The notes: generated from the letters alone by a model not told the origin. A stretch of DNA of 64,000 nucleotides from UBA11612 sp963976395 (GCA_963976395.1 CAXBLG010000004.1:41039-105038); one strand, 5' to 3'. Counted from the stretch's first letter, positions 26,094-34,808 are shown. Numbers and translations: made by a program.

Positions 26094-27305
26094 ATGGCGG
26101 TTACCGCGATTAAACAGGACAAGGCCCGCTCGATCCCCACACCTGAATCCCTGGTGGAGCGGGCGCGCGCTATGATCCCAGCGCTCAAGGAGCGCGGAGC
26201 CAAGGCTGAAGCCGACCGCAAAATTCCTGAAGAAACGATCCGCGAATTCAAAGAAGCTGGATTTTTCGATATTCTCAAGCCAAAGCGTTGGGGCGGCTTT
26301 GAAATGGATCCCCGGGTTTTTTACCAGGTTCAAATGGCTATTGCCGAAGGCTGCATGTCCAGCGCCTGGGTGTATGGCGTCATCGGTGTTCATCCATATC
26401 AGCTAGGTCTATTTGATGGGAAAGCCCAAGATGACGTTTGGTCCAAAGATCAATCCATATTGATATCATCGTCTTACCAGCCGGTCGGAAAAGTTGAGCG
26501 GGTGGACGGCGGATTTAAGCTCAGCGGACAGTGGGGGTTTTCAAGCGGCTGCGAACACTGCGACTGGACGTTCCTCGGTGCAATGATTCCTCCGGCCGAA
26601 GCTGGCGGACCGCCGGACATGCGCACATTTCTACTACCGCGCAGCGACTACAAGATCATCGATAAGTGGCACACCTTTGGCCTTAAAGGCACAGGCAGTC
26701 AGGACATTCTGGTCGAGGACGCCTTCGTGCCCGAGCACCGGACCCACCGCGGGGTTGACGGATTCATGTGCAACAACCCGGGACAAGCGGAAAACACCGG
26801 CGACATATTCAAATTACCCTGGGCGCAAATTTTTGTCCGGGCGGTCTCTACCGCCTCGATCGGTGCGGCTCGCGGCGCGCTGACGGCCTATTTGGACGTG
26901 GCGGCGAAGCGCGTGTCCACCAACACCGGCAAAGCTTCAAAAAGCGATCCGTTCGCCCAAATGTCGGCGGCAAAGACGCGGGCGGAATTGGACGAGATGT
27001 GCAACACGATCGATCACAATTTCGAGCAAATGTTGAGCGCTGTGCGTGAAGGCCGCGAAATCTCTATCGAAGACCGCATGCTGTACCGCTATCAGTCTTC
27101 ATGCGTCTCCCGGCGCTGCGCAGAATTGGTGGACGCCCTAGTGCAGCACCTCGGCGGCAAGGCCGTTTATTTGGACAGCCCGATTATCCGCTATTGGCTG
27201 GATCTCAACGCGGCTCGGGCACATGTCGCCAACACACCAACTCTGTTAGGCGTGTCGCTCGGCGCCAAGTTTCTGGGTGAAGACGTGAAAGAGTTCTTTA
27301 TTTAG
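26094..27305 (+). CDS. Flavin-dependent monooxygenase, HsaA-like (acyl-CoA dehydrogenase fold)
   Basis: 403 residues from ATG 26094 behind AGGAG; a GTG at 26073 is less likely. The blocks FFDILKPKRWGGFEMDP, SSSYQPVG, WGFSSGCEHCDWTFLG and HTFGLKGTGSQDI match my recollection of HsaA. That enzyme uses FMNH2 to hydroxylate 3-hydroxy-9,10-secoandrosta-1,3,5(10)-triene-9,17-dione at C4, making the catechol for ring cleavage. No flavin reductase (HsaB) lies nearby. Its 3' end overlaps the convergent regulator gene by 8 bases. Confidence 0.8.
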   Translation: MAVTAIKQDKARSIPTPESLVERARAMIPALKERGAKAEADRKIPEETIREFKEAGFFDILKPKRWGGFEMDPRVFYQVQMAIAEGCMSSAWVYGVIGVHPYQLGLFDGKAQDDVWSKDQSILISSSYQPVGKVERVDGGFKLSGQWGFSSGCEHCDWTFLGAMIPPAEAGGPPDMRTFLLPRSDYKIIDKWHTFGLKGTGSQDILVEDAFVPEHRTHRGVDGFMCNNPGQAENTGDIFKLPWAQIFVRAVSTASIGAARGALTAYLDVAAKRVSTNTGKASKSDPFAQMSAAKTRAELDEMCNTIDHNFEQMLSAVREGREISIEDRMLYRYQSSCVSRRCAELVDALVQHLGGKAVYLDSPIIRYWLDLNAARAHVANTPTLLGVSLGAKFLGEDVKEFFI

Positions 27306-27807
27306 ATTTTGAGGCGGCAGAAACAGGTTTTTTGCGGCTGGCCTTTGGTACGATTTTCGCAAAGCGCGAATTGTATTTGAGCGTCTTAACCACCACCGAC
27401 GTTTCGATGTGACGCACACCCGGCAGAGGCAAAATAGAATTATTCGCAACTTCCAGAACCGTTTCAAGATCATCGAACAGGCCGACTGCAAGAATATCAA
27501 ACCGACCCAGGGTAACGATGACAGCCCGGATGCCGGGCATATCGGCAATCTGCTTCGCTAAATCTCGGACCGCGCTTTGAACGGCGACAATTCCGATCAG
27601 CACAAGGCGCGGGTTGCCCAAATGAGCGGGGTTAGTGATTGCCGTAAATCTTATGTAGTTCTCTTCCTGCAATCTTTTAATGCGGCCACGAATCGTCCCT
27701 TCGGTCACGCCGAGGCTGGCTGCAATCTTACGATTGCTTACCCGAGCATCTTTGCCCAGTACGTCGATGATTTTATGGTCGAGTTCGTCTAGTTGATACC
27801 GGGTCAT
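27298..27807 (-). CDS. Lrp/AsnC family transcriptional regulator
   Basis: 169 residues. The winged helix-turn-helix is ELDHKIIDVLGKDARVSNRKIAASLGVTEGTIRGRIKRL in the standard position, followed by a RAM-type sensor domain (VVAVQSAVRDLAKQIADMPGI). The C-terminus is a Lys/Ala-rich tail of about 20 residues, not usual for the family. It overlaps the second regulator gene by ATGA. Probable control of the catabolic locus, by position. Confidence 0.88.
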   Translation of the reverse strand: MTRYQLDELDHKIIDVLGKDARVSNRKIAASLGVTEGTIRGRIKRLQEENYIRFTAITNPAHLGNPRLVLIGIVAVQSAVRDLAKQIADMPGIRAVIVTLGRFDILAVGLFDDLETVLEVANNSILPLPGVRHIETSVVVKTLKYNSRFAKIVPKASRKKPVSAASKSK

Positions 27808-28286
27808 TCGAGCATCGATACATCAAAATCGTATTTTGTAACTTCCACGGCAATGGCCGGGGAAAGGCTTCGAATGCCTTGTATTTTCGCAACATCGTTC
27901 ATAAGAAAATTCGGCAGTTCTGAGAAATCTTCCAGTACGACGAGCATCTCGATGTCTTTGGCGCCGGTCACCAAATGCGCAGCGAAGACCTGCGGCAGTG
28001 CAGCAAGGTCATGGGCGACGGCTTGAGCGGGGCGGTTTTGCACCTCAACACCAATAGCCAGCATGATGTCGTATCCGTAAGCTGAGAAATCGACGGCGGC
28101 GACCACCCGCATAGCTTTGGCATCTTCCATGCGGCGAATACGTGCGCTAACCGTCGCAGCGGCGATTTTAAGCGCCCGTGCGATATCTTGGTTCGTCGCG
28201 CGGCCATCCTCTTTAAGGAGGGCGAGAATTTTCTTATCGATCTCATCGTATTTGGACGGATCGAGCATCGTGGAATTTGTCGACAT
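27804..28286 (-). CDS. Lrp/AsnC family transcriptional regulator
   Basis: 160 residues. N-terminal DEIDKKILALLKEDGRATNQDIARALKIAAATVSARIRRM is the helix-turn-helix, and the sensor domain follows. It is the first gene of a two-regulator operon; GAGGGG precedes the ATG, and the stop overlaps the next start. Two paralogues translated together could form mixed octamers or sense different ligands. Confidence 0.88.
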   Translation of the reverse strand: MSTNSTMLDPSKYDEIDKKILALLKEDGRATNQDIARALKIAAATVSARIRRMEDAKAMRVVAAVDFSAYGYDIMLAIGVEVQNRPAQAVAHDLAALPQVFAAHLVTGAKDIEMLVVLEDFSELPNFLMNDVAKIQGIRSLSPAIAVEVTKYDFDVSMLE

Positions 28287-28418
28287 AACCCCTCGTAGAT
28301 CCCTGCCCCAGAGGTATACTAAGACAACGAAAAACCCAAGCCTCCTTGTATCACCTCAAAAATAACCCACATTAAAAAACCTAGGGATTTTCCCAAACCT
28401 TTGAACGAAGGCCAGATC

Positions 28419-29057
28419 ATGCCCTCATCACGCCCAAGTCCGATAATGGTACGCATATACCTTTGCCTCCTGGTTTTCCTGCTGCCCGGCGGCGCGATGG
28501 CTCAGAACTCTTCTCCAAAAACCACCGTCTTCGCTGGAGGCTGTTTTTGGTGCATGGAACCGCCCTTCGACAAGCAAGAGGGGGTAATTTCAACAGTGTC
28601 GGGGTTCGCCGGAGGGCATGTCGCCAACCCCACCTACAATCAGGTCACCGCGGGCGGTACCGGCCACCTGGAAGTGGTTCAGATCACCTATGATCCGGCG
28701 AAGGTCTCAATCGAAACGCTACTCGAAATATACTGGGCCAATGTCGACCCGATCGATGCTGGCGGTCAGTTCTGCGACCGGGGCGAGTCTTACACCACAG
28801 CAGTCTTTTATACTGATGAGGAGCAAAAAGAAGCCGCCCAGAATTCGAAGTTGGCGGTGACCAGTCGCCTAGGCAAAGATACGGCCACAAAGATCGTTGC
28901 CCTTGATCAGTTCTACCCTGCTGAGGATTACCATCAGGACTACTACGAAAAAAATCCGCTGCGCTACAAATACTACCGCTGGGGCTGCGGTCGCGATGCG
29001 CGCCTGAAAGAAGTTTGGGGCGAAAGCGCCGGAAAGCACATAGCCCTTTTCAACTAG
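28419..29057 (+). CDS. msrA: Exported peptide methionine sulfoxide reductase A
   Basis: 212 residues from ATG 28419; a TTG at 28401 is the alternative. A signal peptide (VRIYLCLLVFLLPGGAMAQ) precedes the catalytic motif GGCFWCMEPPF, which has the nucleophilic Cys. The substrate-binding GTGHLEVVQITYDP and the Glu/Asp residues of the family are present. It would reduce S-methionine sulfoxide in periplasmic proteins. A separate methionine oxidoreductase-like membrane protein lies at 36903-37478, not adjacent. Confidence 0.93.
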   Translation: MPSSRPSPIMVRIYLCLLVFLLPGGAMAQNSSPKTTVFAGGCFWCMEPPFDKQEGVISTVSGFAGGHVANPTYNQVTAGGTGHLEVVQITYDPAKVSIETLLEIYWANVDPIDAGGQFCDRGESYTTAVFYTDEEQKEAAQNSKLAVTSRLGKDTATKIVALDQFYPAEDYHQDYYEKNPLRYKYYRWGCGRDARLKEVWGESAGKHIALFN

Positions 29058-29071
29058 CTTTTTGCGTCCCC

Positions 29072-29620
29072 TTACGGCGTTCCTGTTAATTGTTCCTTGG
29101 TCGCCATCCCCTCAATCAGTTCCACACGCGCGCCGTTAGGATCTTCCACAAACGCGAGCTTAATATTGGTGCCTTGGATCATGCGGGGTTCGCTCAGTAT
29201 TTTGTAACCGGCAGCGCGAATTTTTTCGACCGTCGCCTCTACGTCTTTTAATCGAAAAGCAATACGGCTGAAGCCATCAAAAACATAAGGCTCTGTGCGT
29301 TCTGAAGTATAGTTCAGCAGAAGTGAAGATTCAGACGAATAGAGATCGCCGGAAAAATTCAGGGTAACTTCCTGATGCTCGGCCTCTTCGCCGCCCAGCC
29401 TAAGCATGACCTTCATCCCCAGCATATCAACATAGAAGGCTTCCGTGGCCTTCATATCCAAAACATTTAAAGCCGGGGATATAATCGCCGGCGCGGGCAT
29501 TTCCGGAATCGTAGACGATGTCGCATTTGACACTGTCGTATCTGCTGGTGGTGCCTCACAGGCCCATAGCCCTATCGCTACAAGTCCTAACACTCCGACT
29601 CTTGCTAAAATTGCATTCAT
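29072..29620 (-). CDS. VOC/glyoxalase-fold lipoprotein
   Basis: 182 residues from ATG 29620 behind a G-rich Shine-Dalgarno. A lipobox LWAC ends the signal near residue 21. The single VOC module begins ALNVLDMKATEAFYVDMLGMKVML and ends VEDPNGARVELIEG, which has a typical metal-ligand Glu. Substrate unknown; glyoxalase, dioxygenase and resistance roles occur in the family. It converges with msrA. Confidence 0.8.
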   Translation of the reverse strand: MNAILARVGVLGLVAIGLWACEAPPADTTVSNATSSTIPEMPAPAIISPALNVLDMKATEAFYVDMLGMKVMLRLGGEEAEHQEVTLNFSGDLYSSESSLLLNYTSERTEPYVFDGFSRIAFRLKDVEATVEKIRAAGYKILSEPRMIQGTNIKLAFVEDPNGARVELIEGMATKEQLTGTP

Positions 29621-29653
29621 TGTTCCCCCCAGTCCCTTTAAAAAACTGCCCAA

Positions 29654-29990
29654 TTAGCACCGCCTTTACGATTAAACCGCTTTTCTGCGACCAAGCACCA
29701 GGGACATTATTTGACCGAATTGCTGCAGTGCACGATACCGGAGCACACCTGCCGTGCGTAGGGCCGCGCCGGAATTTACAAAATTCTCTGTTTTGATGCG
29801 TCGCACACCTTGAAACTTCTCAGCTCATTCATACATTTCCTTCGTTTGAAGCAGAACCTGTTGCCGCTGGTCCATCCAGCGATACCGGGTCAGCAACTGT
29901 AAAGGAACTAGCGCCTGCGAGCTGAGCCCTCGTATTGCATTGAGAACACTCTCCCGGCCCACGCACGCTATTTGCATGAGGAGACGCCAA
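29654..29990. other. Intergenic region upstream of the ectoine hydroxylase gene
   Basis: No coding sequence with a credible start is visible. Short self-complementary stretches around 29860-29880 (CGCTGG and CCAGCG separated by five bases) are too small to call. The region must hold the promoters of two divergent genes. Confidence 0.4.
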
Positions 29991-30926
29991 ATGAACTACC
30001 ACGCTAATTTTTCAACTTCCCCTATAGCGAGAGATCCATACCCCTCGCGATGCGAGCCACTGCCATCAGCAACTTCCCGAAAAGACCCCGTCGCATATCA
30101 GTCGTGGTATCCGGAAGCGCCCTTAACCCCCGAGCAAGTCCAACAATACGAGCATAATGGCTTGCTGTACTTAACAGGCTTGTTTTCCGCCGACGAAATT
30201 GCCGTCTGGCAAGAAGCTTTGGAGAGGGTTCGCCGCGACCCCCGAAATTCTAATCCCGAGGAAATTGTCACCGAGCCAGACAATGATGCTGTCAGAAGCG
30301 TCTTTCGCGTCCATGAAACGCAACCAGCATTCGCCCACCTTGCATCTGACGAACGTCTTGTTCGAATTGCAGAGTTTCTACTTGATGATCAGGTCTACAT
30401 TTATCAGTCTCGAATAAATTTTAAGCCTGGTTTTTCCGGTCGCGACTTTATGTGGCATTCGGATTTCGAAACATGGCATATCGAGGACGGATTGCCGCGC
30501 ATGCGTACGCTCAGCATGTCCATTTCCCTCGCGAAAAATACTGAATTTAACGGACCGTTGATGCTCATACCGAAGTCACACAAAACATATGTGCCTTGCC
30601 CCGGGGAAACGCCACTTGAGCACTACAAATGGTCTTTGAAGCAACAACAGATCGGGGTTCCCGACCCCGCATCGATCACCGATCTTTACGAGGATGCTGG
30701 AATCGTTGTGCCTAAGGGACCAGCAGGTTCCCTAACGATTTTCGACTGCAATCTGCTACATGGTTCCAACAGCAATATTTCTCCATTACCCCGTTCAAAC
30801 GTATTCCTAGTGTACAACAGCATATCCAATCAGGCACAAGAGCCGTTCAGCGGCGGTGCACCGCGTCCTGAATTCCTGGCTACACGCCAGAACGTGCGAC
30901 CTCTGACACCCACCCGCAGACATTGA
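29991..30926 (+). CDS. ectD: Ectoine hydroxylase-like 2-oxoglutarate dioxygenase
   Basis: 311 residues from ATG 29991 behind GAGGAGA. The iron ligands His156, Asp158 (FMWHSDFETWH) and His257 (LLHGSNSN) are present, and the EctD signature block DFMWHSDFETWHIEDG is close to consensus. EctD converts ectoine to 5-hydroxyectoine. There is no ectABC in the window, so the cell may import ectoine or the genes are elsewhere. A related phytanoyl-CoA dioxygenase-type substrate is the alternative. Confidence 0.85.
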   Translation: MNYHANFSTSPIARDPYPSRCEPLPSATSRKDPVAYQSWYPEAPLTPEQVQQYEHNGLLYLTGLFSADEIAVWQEALERVRRDPRNSNPEEIVTEPDNDAVRSVFRVHETQPAFAHLASDERLVRIAEFLLDDQVYIYQSRINFKPGFSGRDFMWHSDFETWHIEDGLPRMRTLSMSISLAKNTEFNGPLMLIPKSHKTYVPCPGETPLEHYKWSLKQQQIGVPDPASITDLYEDAGIVVPKGPAGSLTIFDCNLLHGSNSNISPLPRSNVFLVYNSISNQAQEPFSGGAPRPEFLATRQNVRPLTPTRRH

Positions 30927-30953
30927 CTTAATTTTGACCTGGCAAAGGGCTCC

Positions 30954-31748
30954 ATGGCTTCTCGGTTTTCACGTCGCGACGCCCTTGCAATAGGATGTAG
31001 CGGATTAGCGGCCAACCTTTTCAGTGGTCCAGCCTCCGCCACAGCCCCGACTCAAAACTGCCCGCCCCTCTCCATAAGGGAAATCGCACCCGGTGTTTGG
31101 GTTCACACGAGTTGGGGCATCGTGGAGAGCCAGTGCATTCCCGCGAACGGCATGGCCTTCGTGGGGGAAGATCGAGTTTTCCTGATCGACACCGCCTGGA
31201 CACCTGAACAGACATCGGAATTACTCGACCTGTTAAGGCCAATGATTGCAAAATCCGATCTGCTTAACCCGCGCAGAATCGTAAACCTGTTTGTGAGCCA
31301 CGGTCATGCTGACCGCGCCAGCGGACTGAGCGTCACAGCCGAGCGCGGCATCCCCTCCTATGCGTTTCCGCGCACGATGATAGAGGCCGCGCGGCACAAT
31401 GTGGGCACGATTACGTTCGCGTTGCCTGATGATCGCTTTGCCTTCGATCTAGGCGGACGTGTGGTAGAAGTGTTTTATCCTGGGCCCGGTCACACCGTAG
31501 ACAATGCAGTGGTCTATGACCGTACCTCCAAAACACTTTTCGGGGGATGTATGGTCCGTGCCCTCACCGCAACCGACCTTGGCAATACAATAGACGCAGA
31601 TATATCACAGTGGAGCGCCAGCGTGGCACGAGCCGCTTCTCGTTACCCCGACGCTCAAATTGTCGTACCCGGCCATGGCGAGCCTGGTGACGCAGCACTC
31701 CTAACGCACACACAGGCCCTTATCGGTGCGCGCACATCTCGCCCTTGA
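30954..31748 (+). CDS. Subclass B1-like metallo-beta-lactamase with Tat-like leader
   Basis: 264 residues. The N-terminus (SRFSRRDALAIGCSG) is a twin-arginine leader. Ligands of both zinc sites of subclass B1 are visible: His116, His118, His180 (GPGHTVDN) and Asp120, Cys199 (FGGCM), His241 (PGHGEPGD). The block NGMAFVGEDRVFLIDTAW is also typical. The residue three after the Cys, which is Lys in NDM and IMP, is Arg here. It is 27 bases after ectD. Whether it hydrolyses beta-lactams, or another ester or lactone, needs assay; the zinc-ligand pattern argues for a true B1 or very near relative. Confidence 0.8.
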   Translation: MASRFSRRDALAIGCSGLAANLFSGPASATAPTQNCPPLSIREIAPGVWVHTSWGIVESQCIPANGMAFVGEDRVFLIDTAWTPEQTSELLDLLRPMIAKSDLLNPRRIVNLFVSHGHADRASGLSVTAERGIPSYAFPRTMIEAARHNVGTITFALPDDRFAFDLGGRVVEVFYPGPGHTVDNAVVYDRTSKTLFGGCMVRALTATDLGNTIDADISQWSASVARAASRYPDAQIVVPGHGEPGDAALLTHTQALIGARTSRP

Positions 31749-31820
31749 CCCTAACAAGACTGCTCGCTAAATCATCCGCACAGATTTCAGCTCTGTCCAA
31801 TATCAGGCGCAACTAATTTA

Positions 31821-32195
31821 ATGATCACAAGGCTCCGCAACTCTGCACTCGCCCTGCCGATCATTTTGATCGCCTTTACTATACATATTGCCGTCACGAC
31901 GTTTTGCTGTCTGCCCAGCACGGATGCTGATGGATGGAACGCCACTTTTCTTTGTCTTAATAGCGCCTCGGACGACGGCGCCAGTGGCGACATCGCAGAC
32001 CCACACGCCGCACATGAATGGTGCGGATGCATTCTGGCATGCGGCGGGCATCTCTCGCCCCCCTTATCACCTGCGCTTCTAGTTGAACCGAGCGGCGAGC
32101 AATTTCACTTTCCGGCCTTGGTCGATAGCGGGCCACCCGAGAGTCGTCCCACCTCATTTTTCCAAAGCCGCGGCCCACCCGCACTCTCCGTCTAG
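31821..32195 (+). CDS. DUF2946-like small exported protein
   Basis: 124 residues with a signal peptide or membrane helix (LALPIILIAFTIHIAVTTFCC). The mature part has several cysteines (CLPS, FLCLN, EWCGCILACGG) and histidines. DUF2946 proteins usually lie beside copper-associated genes, and a Met/His-rich exported protein follows here. I recognise the family only weakly. Confidence 0.55.
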   Translation: MITRLRNSALALPIILIAFTIHIAVTTFCCLPSTDADGWNATFLCLNSASDDGASGDIADPHAAHEWCGCILACGGHLSPPLSPALLVEPSGEQFHFPALVDSGPPESRPTSFFQSRGPPALSV

Positions 32196-32261
32196 ATATC
32201 CGCACATTTCTCTCACCACGAAGAGGTGAGCGATCTGCATTTTATTTTTACGGAGATTTTT

Positions 32262-33353
32262 ATGAAGACCTTCAAAGCAGGGAGCTTTGCAGCTGCCCTT
32301 TTGGCTGCAATATCATTCGCCTCTGCGCACGCCGACAGCGGCACAACGAGCAACAGCGCATCCCGCGCCGATAGCCATGGGCCAATCGGCGTGATGGGCG
32401 AGCACATGCACAAGACAGGCGAGTGGATGTTGTCTTACCGCTTTATGCACATGGGCATGGCAGGCAGCCGGATAAACGGCAACAGCGTAAGTGCGGATTT
32501 CATTGCAACCACGACGCCAAACCGCTTCTTCGGAATGCCAATGCAGCCACCGACCTTACGTGTGGTCCCGCTTCGCATGGACATGGACATGCATATGTTC
32601 GGTGGTATGTATGCGCCCACCAATTGGCTGACCCTTATGGCCATGGGTATGTACGTCACCAAAGAAATGGATCACGTCACGTATCAAGGTCCAGCGGGTA
32701 CAACTGAACTGGGTGAATTCACCACCAAGGCGAACGGGATTGGTGACACCACACTCACCGGGTTGATTCGCCTGTATGAGACGGACTCCGTTCACATTCA
32801 TGCACATGCGGGCATTGGCTTACCGACTGGCTCCAATTCGGAGACCGACGATGTACTAACGCCGATGAACACAAACCCAATACTGCGATTACCCTATCCG
32901 ATGCAGATTGGCTCGGGCACGTACGATTTGCGGCCCGGCTTCACCTATAGCGGCAAGAGCGGCGATCTCGGTTGGGGGTTGCAGTACACGAGTATTATTC
33001 GTCTTGGCCGAGATCAAGGATACAGGTTGGGCGACGTTCACCAGTTTACGGGGTGGGCCAGTTATCAAATCGAGCCCTGGATAAGCGTGTCCGCTCGTCT
33101 GGCCGGCGACGTCACAGGCCGGGTGCATGGAATTGATTCTTCTATTGTCGCGCCCGTCCAGACTGCCATTCCGCTCTATTCCGGCGGCGAGACCATCACG
33201 ACTTTCCTCGGCGCCAATTTCGCGGGCCAACAGGGACTGATCCGTGGTCACCGTCTTGGCCTAGAAATAGGCGTTCCAGTTATGCGTCATCTGAACGGAC
33301 CGCAGATGGAAACCGATTGGCAGATCACCGTTGGGTGGCAGAAAAGCTTCTAA
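32262..33353 (+). CDS. Met/His-rich outer-membrane transporter-like protein
   Basis: 363 residues from ATG 32262 behind ACGGAG. After a signal peptide (to ASAHA) comes a Met/His-rich N-terminal section (VMGEHMHKTGEWM, FMHMGMAG, MDMDMHMFGGM) and then alternating amphipathic strands, the layout of a beta-barrel. Proteins of this type are annotated as transporters of the phenol-MetA-like group. Methionine and histidine clustering suggests Cu(I) or related metal handling, as does the DUF2946-like neighbour. The C-terminus ends in Phe, usual for outer-membrane barrels. Confidence 0.65.
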   Translation: MKTFKAGSFAAALLAAISFASAHADSGTTSNSASRADSHGPIGVMGEHMHKTGEWMLSYRFMHMGMAGSRINGNSVSADFIATTTPNRFFGMPMQPPTLRVVPLRMDMDMHMFGGMYAPTNWLTLMAMGMYVTKEMDHVTYQGPAGTTELGEFTTKANGIGDTTLTGLIRLYETDSVHIHAHAGIGLPTGSNSETDDVLTPMNTNPILRLPYPMQIGSGTYDLRPGFTYSGKSGDLGWGLQYTSIIRLGRDQGYRLGDVHQFTGWASYQIEPWISVSARLAGDVTGRVHGIDSSIVAPVQTAIPLYSGGETITTFLGANFAGQQGLIRGHRLGLEIGVPVMRHLNGPQMETDWQITVGWQKSF

Positions 33354-33363
33354 CGCATTGATC

Positions 33364-33405
33364 GCGGCTGGAAGGTTTGCACGAGATACAAAACCTTCTG
33401 GCCGC
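33364..33405 (+). terminator. Hairpin after the Met-rich barrel gene
   Basis: GAAGGTTT pairs with AAACCTTC, extended by GCGGC and GCCGC after a two-base internal mismatch, with a 12-base loop. It lies 11 bases after the stop. No T run follows, so termination strength is uncertain. Confidence 0.4.
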
Positions 33406-33532
33406 TCCAATCTCTGCCTGTGACACGATTTTAACACCAAGAGCGTGCTATCCCTCAACGAGGCACAGAATTTGACGTGAGCGGCTACACTGCACTCTAT
33501 ATTTCCGTGAACATGCTTAACAGGAAAGTGCC

Positions 33533-33919
33533 ATGGCGTTCCTGTCAGCACTTCATGCCCTTGAAAATCACGGACAGAATCCAAATCACTACCACCTGCA
33601 AGAATTGGAAATTTTCGCTGGTAATATAGGTCAACGCGATCGCCTCGCGACTGACACTTGGTTCTCTGCCGCTGCTCACATGATTTATGGCAAGCTCGAC
33701 CCTGTTTCGATAGAGCCGGATTGGACGGCGGCAGGACGCAGGGCCGGGCTTGTGAACAAGAAAGATGCCGAAGCATTGGCAGCACTGGCGGACTCTGAAT
33801 CTCGGCCCGACACGACCAATTGGCCTCATGGTGGCCTTGCCGCTTATCTTGAAAATTCAGAACACGGGCCATTCGTTCACGTTGATGCCCGTGGGTATCA
33901 AGCGCGCTGGGGGTTCTAA
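33533..33919 (+). CDS. Small protein with an L,D-transpeptidase-scaffold-like N-terminus
   Basis: 128 residues. The first half (ALENHGQNPNHYHLQELE, then RDRLATDTWFSAAAHMIYGKLDP) resembles the non-catalytic scaffold domain of YcbB-type L,D-transpeptidases, but no catalytic HxxxC module follows. The end FVHVDARGYQARWGF is like the tail of M15-type peptidases. No signal peptide is visible. A weak AGGAAA precedes the ATG. It could be a degraded or recombined cell-wall enzyme gene, or a real small protein. It overlaps the convergent methyltransferase-type gene by 4 bases. Confidence 0.5.
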   Translation: MAFLSALHALENHGQNPNHYHLQELEIFAGNIGQRDRLATDTWFSAAAHMIYGKLDPVSIEPDWTAAGRRAGLVNKKDAEALAALADSESRPDTTNWPHGGLAAYLENSEHGPFVHVDARGYQARWGF

Positions 33920-34665
33920 ACTCTCTCTTGTTTCACGGCCTGCCGGCGACGAAAGCGCATCTCACCCAACTCTGCTGAAATTCTACTGGCATCGACGGCT
34001 GGCTCGACAAGTAAACGAGGCGCTCGCAAACCCTTCACATTTCCGGCCAACACGACAGCGTTGCGCTCGGCGCCCGGACTATCCAATAGCCGGACGCTTA
34101 GTCCGGTTTGTTTGAACCCGGCTGCAAGTTTATCAGACATCCGGTCTGATTTCTTATGCAAGCATACGTTCATCAAAACGAGGCCATTCGACCGGAGGCA
34201 ACGGTGAGCGGCCGCAAAAAACGACGCACCGGTAAATTGATCTGGTATTTTCTCTCCGACAAAGGCATCGACTATCACAACGTCGAATTTGCGACGCGTT
34301 TTCTGCATGAACATAAGCCCATCACCAACATGGCACTTTACATCGCGCGGCAGCCCAAAATATCGCTTGGCCACGACGAAAGATGCTTTGTCTATATCAA
34401 CTACTGAAACCATGCATCCGGCTCTGGAAAGCATGGTCCCCAGCGTACCACCACCGCAGCCGATCATTAGAACGCGCTTGGCCGCGCTCTGCATCACGAA
34501 CCCGTAAAGCGCATGAGCGTGAGAGTCTAGGCTAACGCCGCGCTCATCCACGGCACTCTGATTGCCGCCCTTTTGTTCATAAACTAACGTGTTGGTGCGC
34601 TTGCGGTAGCGCAACCGAATCATTCCGTGATCAGAGGAGTGGCGTGTCGTAACAGGAGGTTTCAT
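33916..34665 (-). CDS. Spermidine-synthase-like protein
   Basis: 249 residues with the SAM/decarboxySAM-binding fold of polyamine aminopropyltransferases: MIGCGGGTLGTMLSRAGCMVSVVDID, then VGDGLMFM and DVVIVDAFVGEKIP. Only the catalytic domain is present, without the N-terminal beta domain of full SpeE. Substrate is uncertain; such short forms include methyltransferase-like and orphan types. The ATG at 34665 has no clear Shine-Dalgarno; a second ATG is at 34623. Confidence 0.72.
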   Translation of the reverse strand: MKPPVTTRHSSDHGMIRLRYRKRTNTLVYEQKGGNQSAVDERGVSLDSHAHALYGFVMQSAAKRVLMIGCGGGTLGTMLSRAGCMVSVVDIDKASFVVAKRYFGLPRDVKCHVGDGLMFMQKTRRKFDVVIVDAFVGEKIPDQFTGASFFAAAHRCLRSNGLVLMNVCLHKKSDRMSDKLAAGFKQTGLSVRLLDSPGAERNAVVLAGNVKGLRAPRLLVEPAVDASRISAELGEMRFRRRQAVKQERV

Positions 34666-34808
34666 TTAAAATATGTCTTTGAGTTCGTTGGGCTATAGGC
34701 GCGGCGAACCTTTTACCCATGAGCACTTACGAACGCCAAACGATTGTGAAAAAAGATGCTCCCTGTCCCTCGTAGTTGCCGAATCAAGTCAATGGGGCAG
34801 CTTGCACA

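Noticed and set aside
33261..33872. 203-codon minus-strand frame over the end of the barrel gene
   Set aside because: No family match and crosses a terminator-like hairpin of the plus-strand gene.
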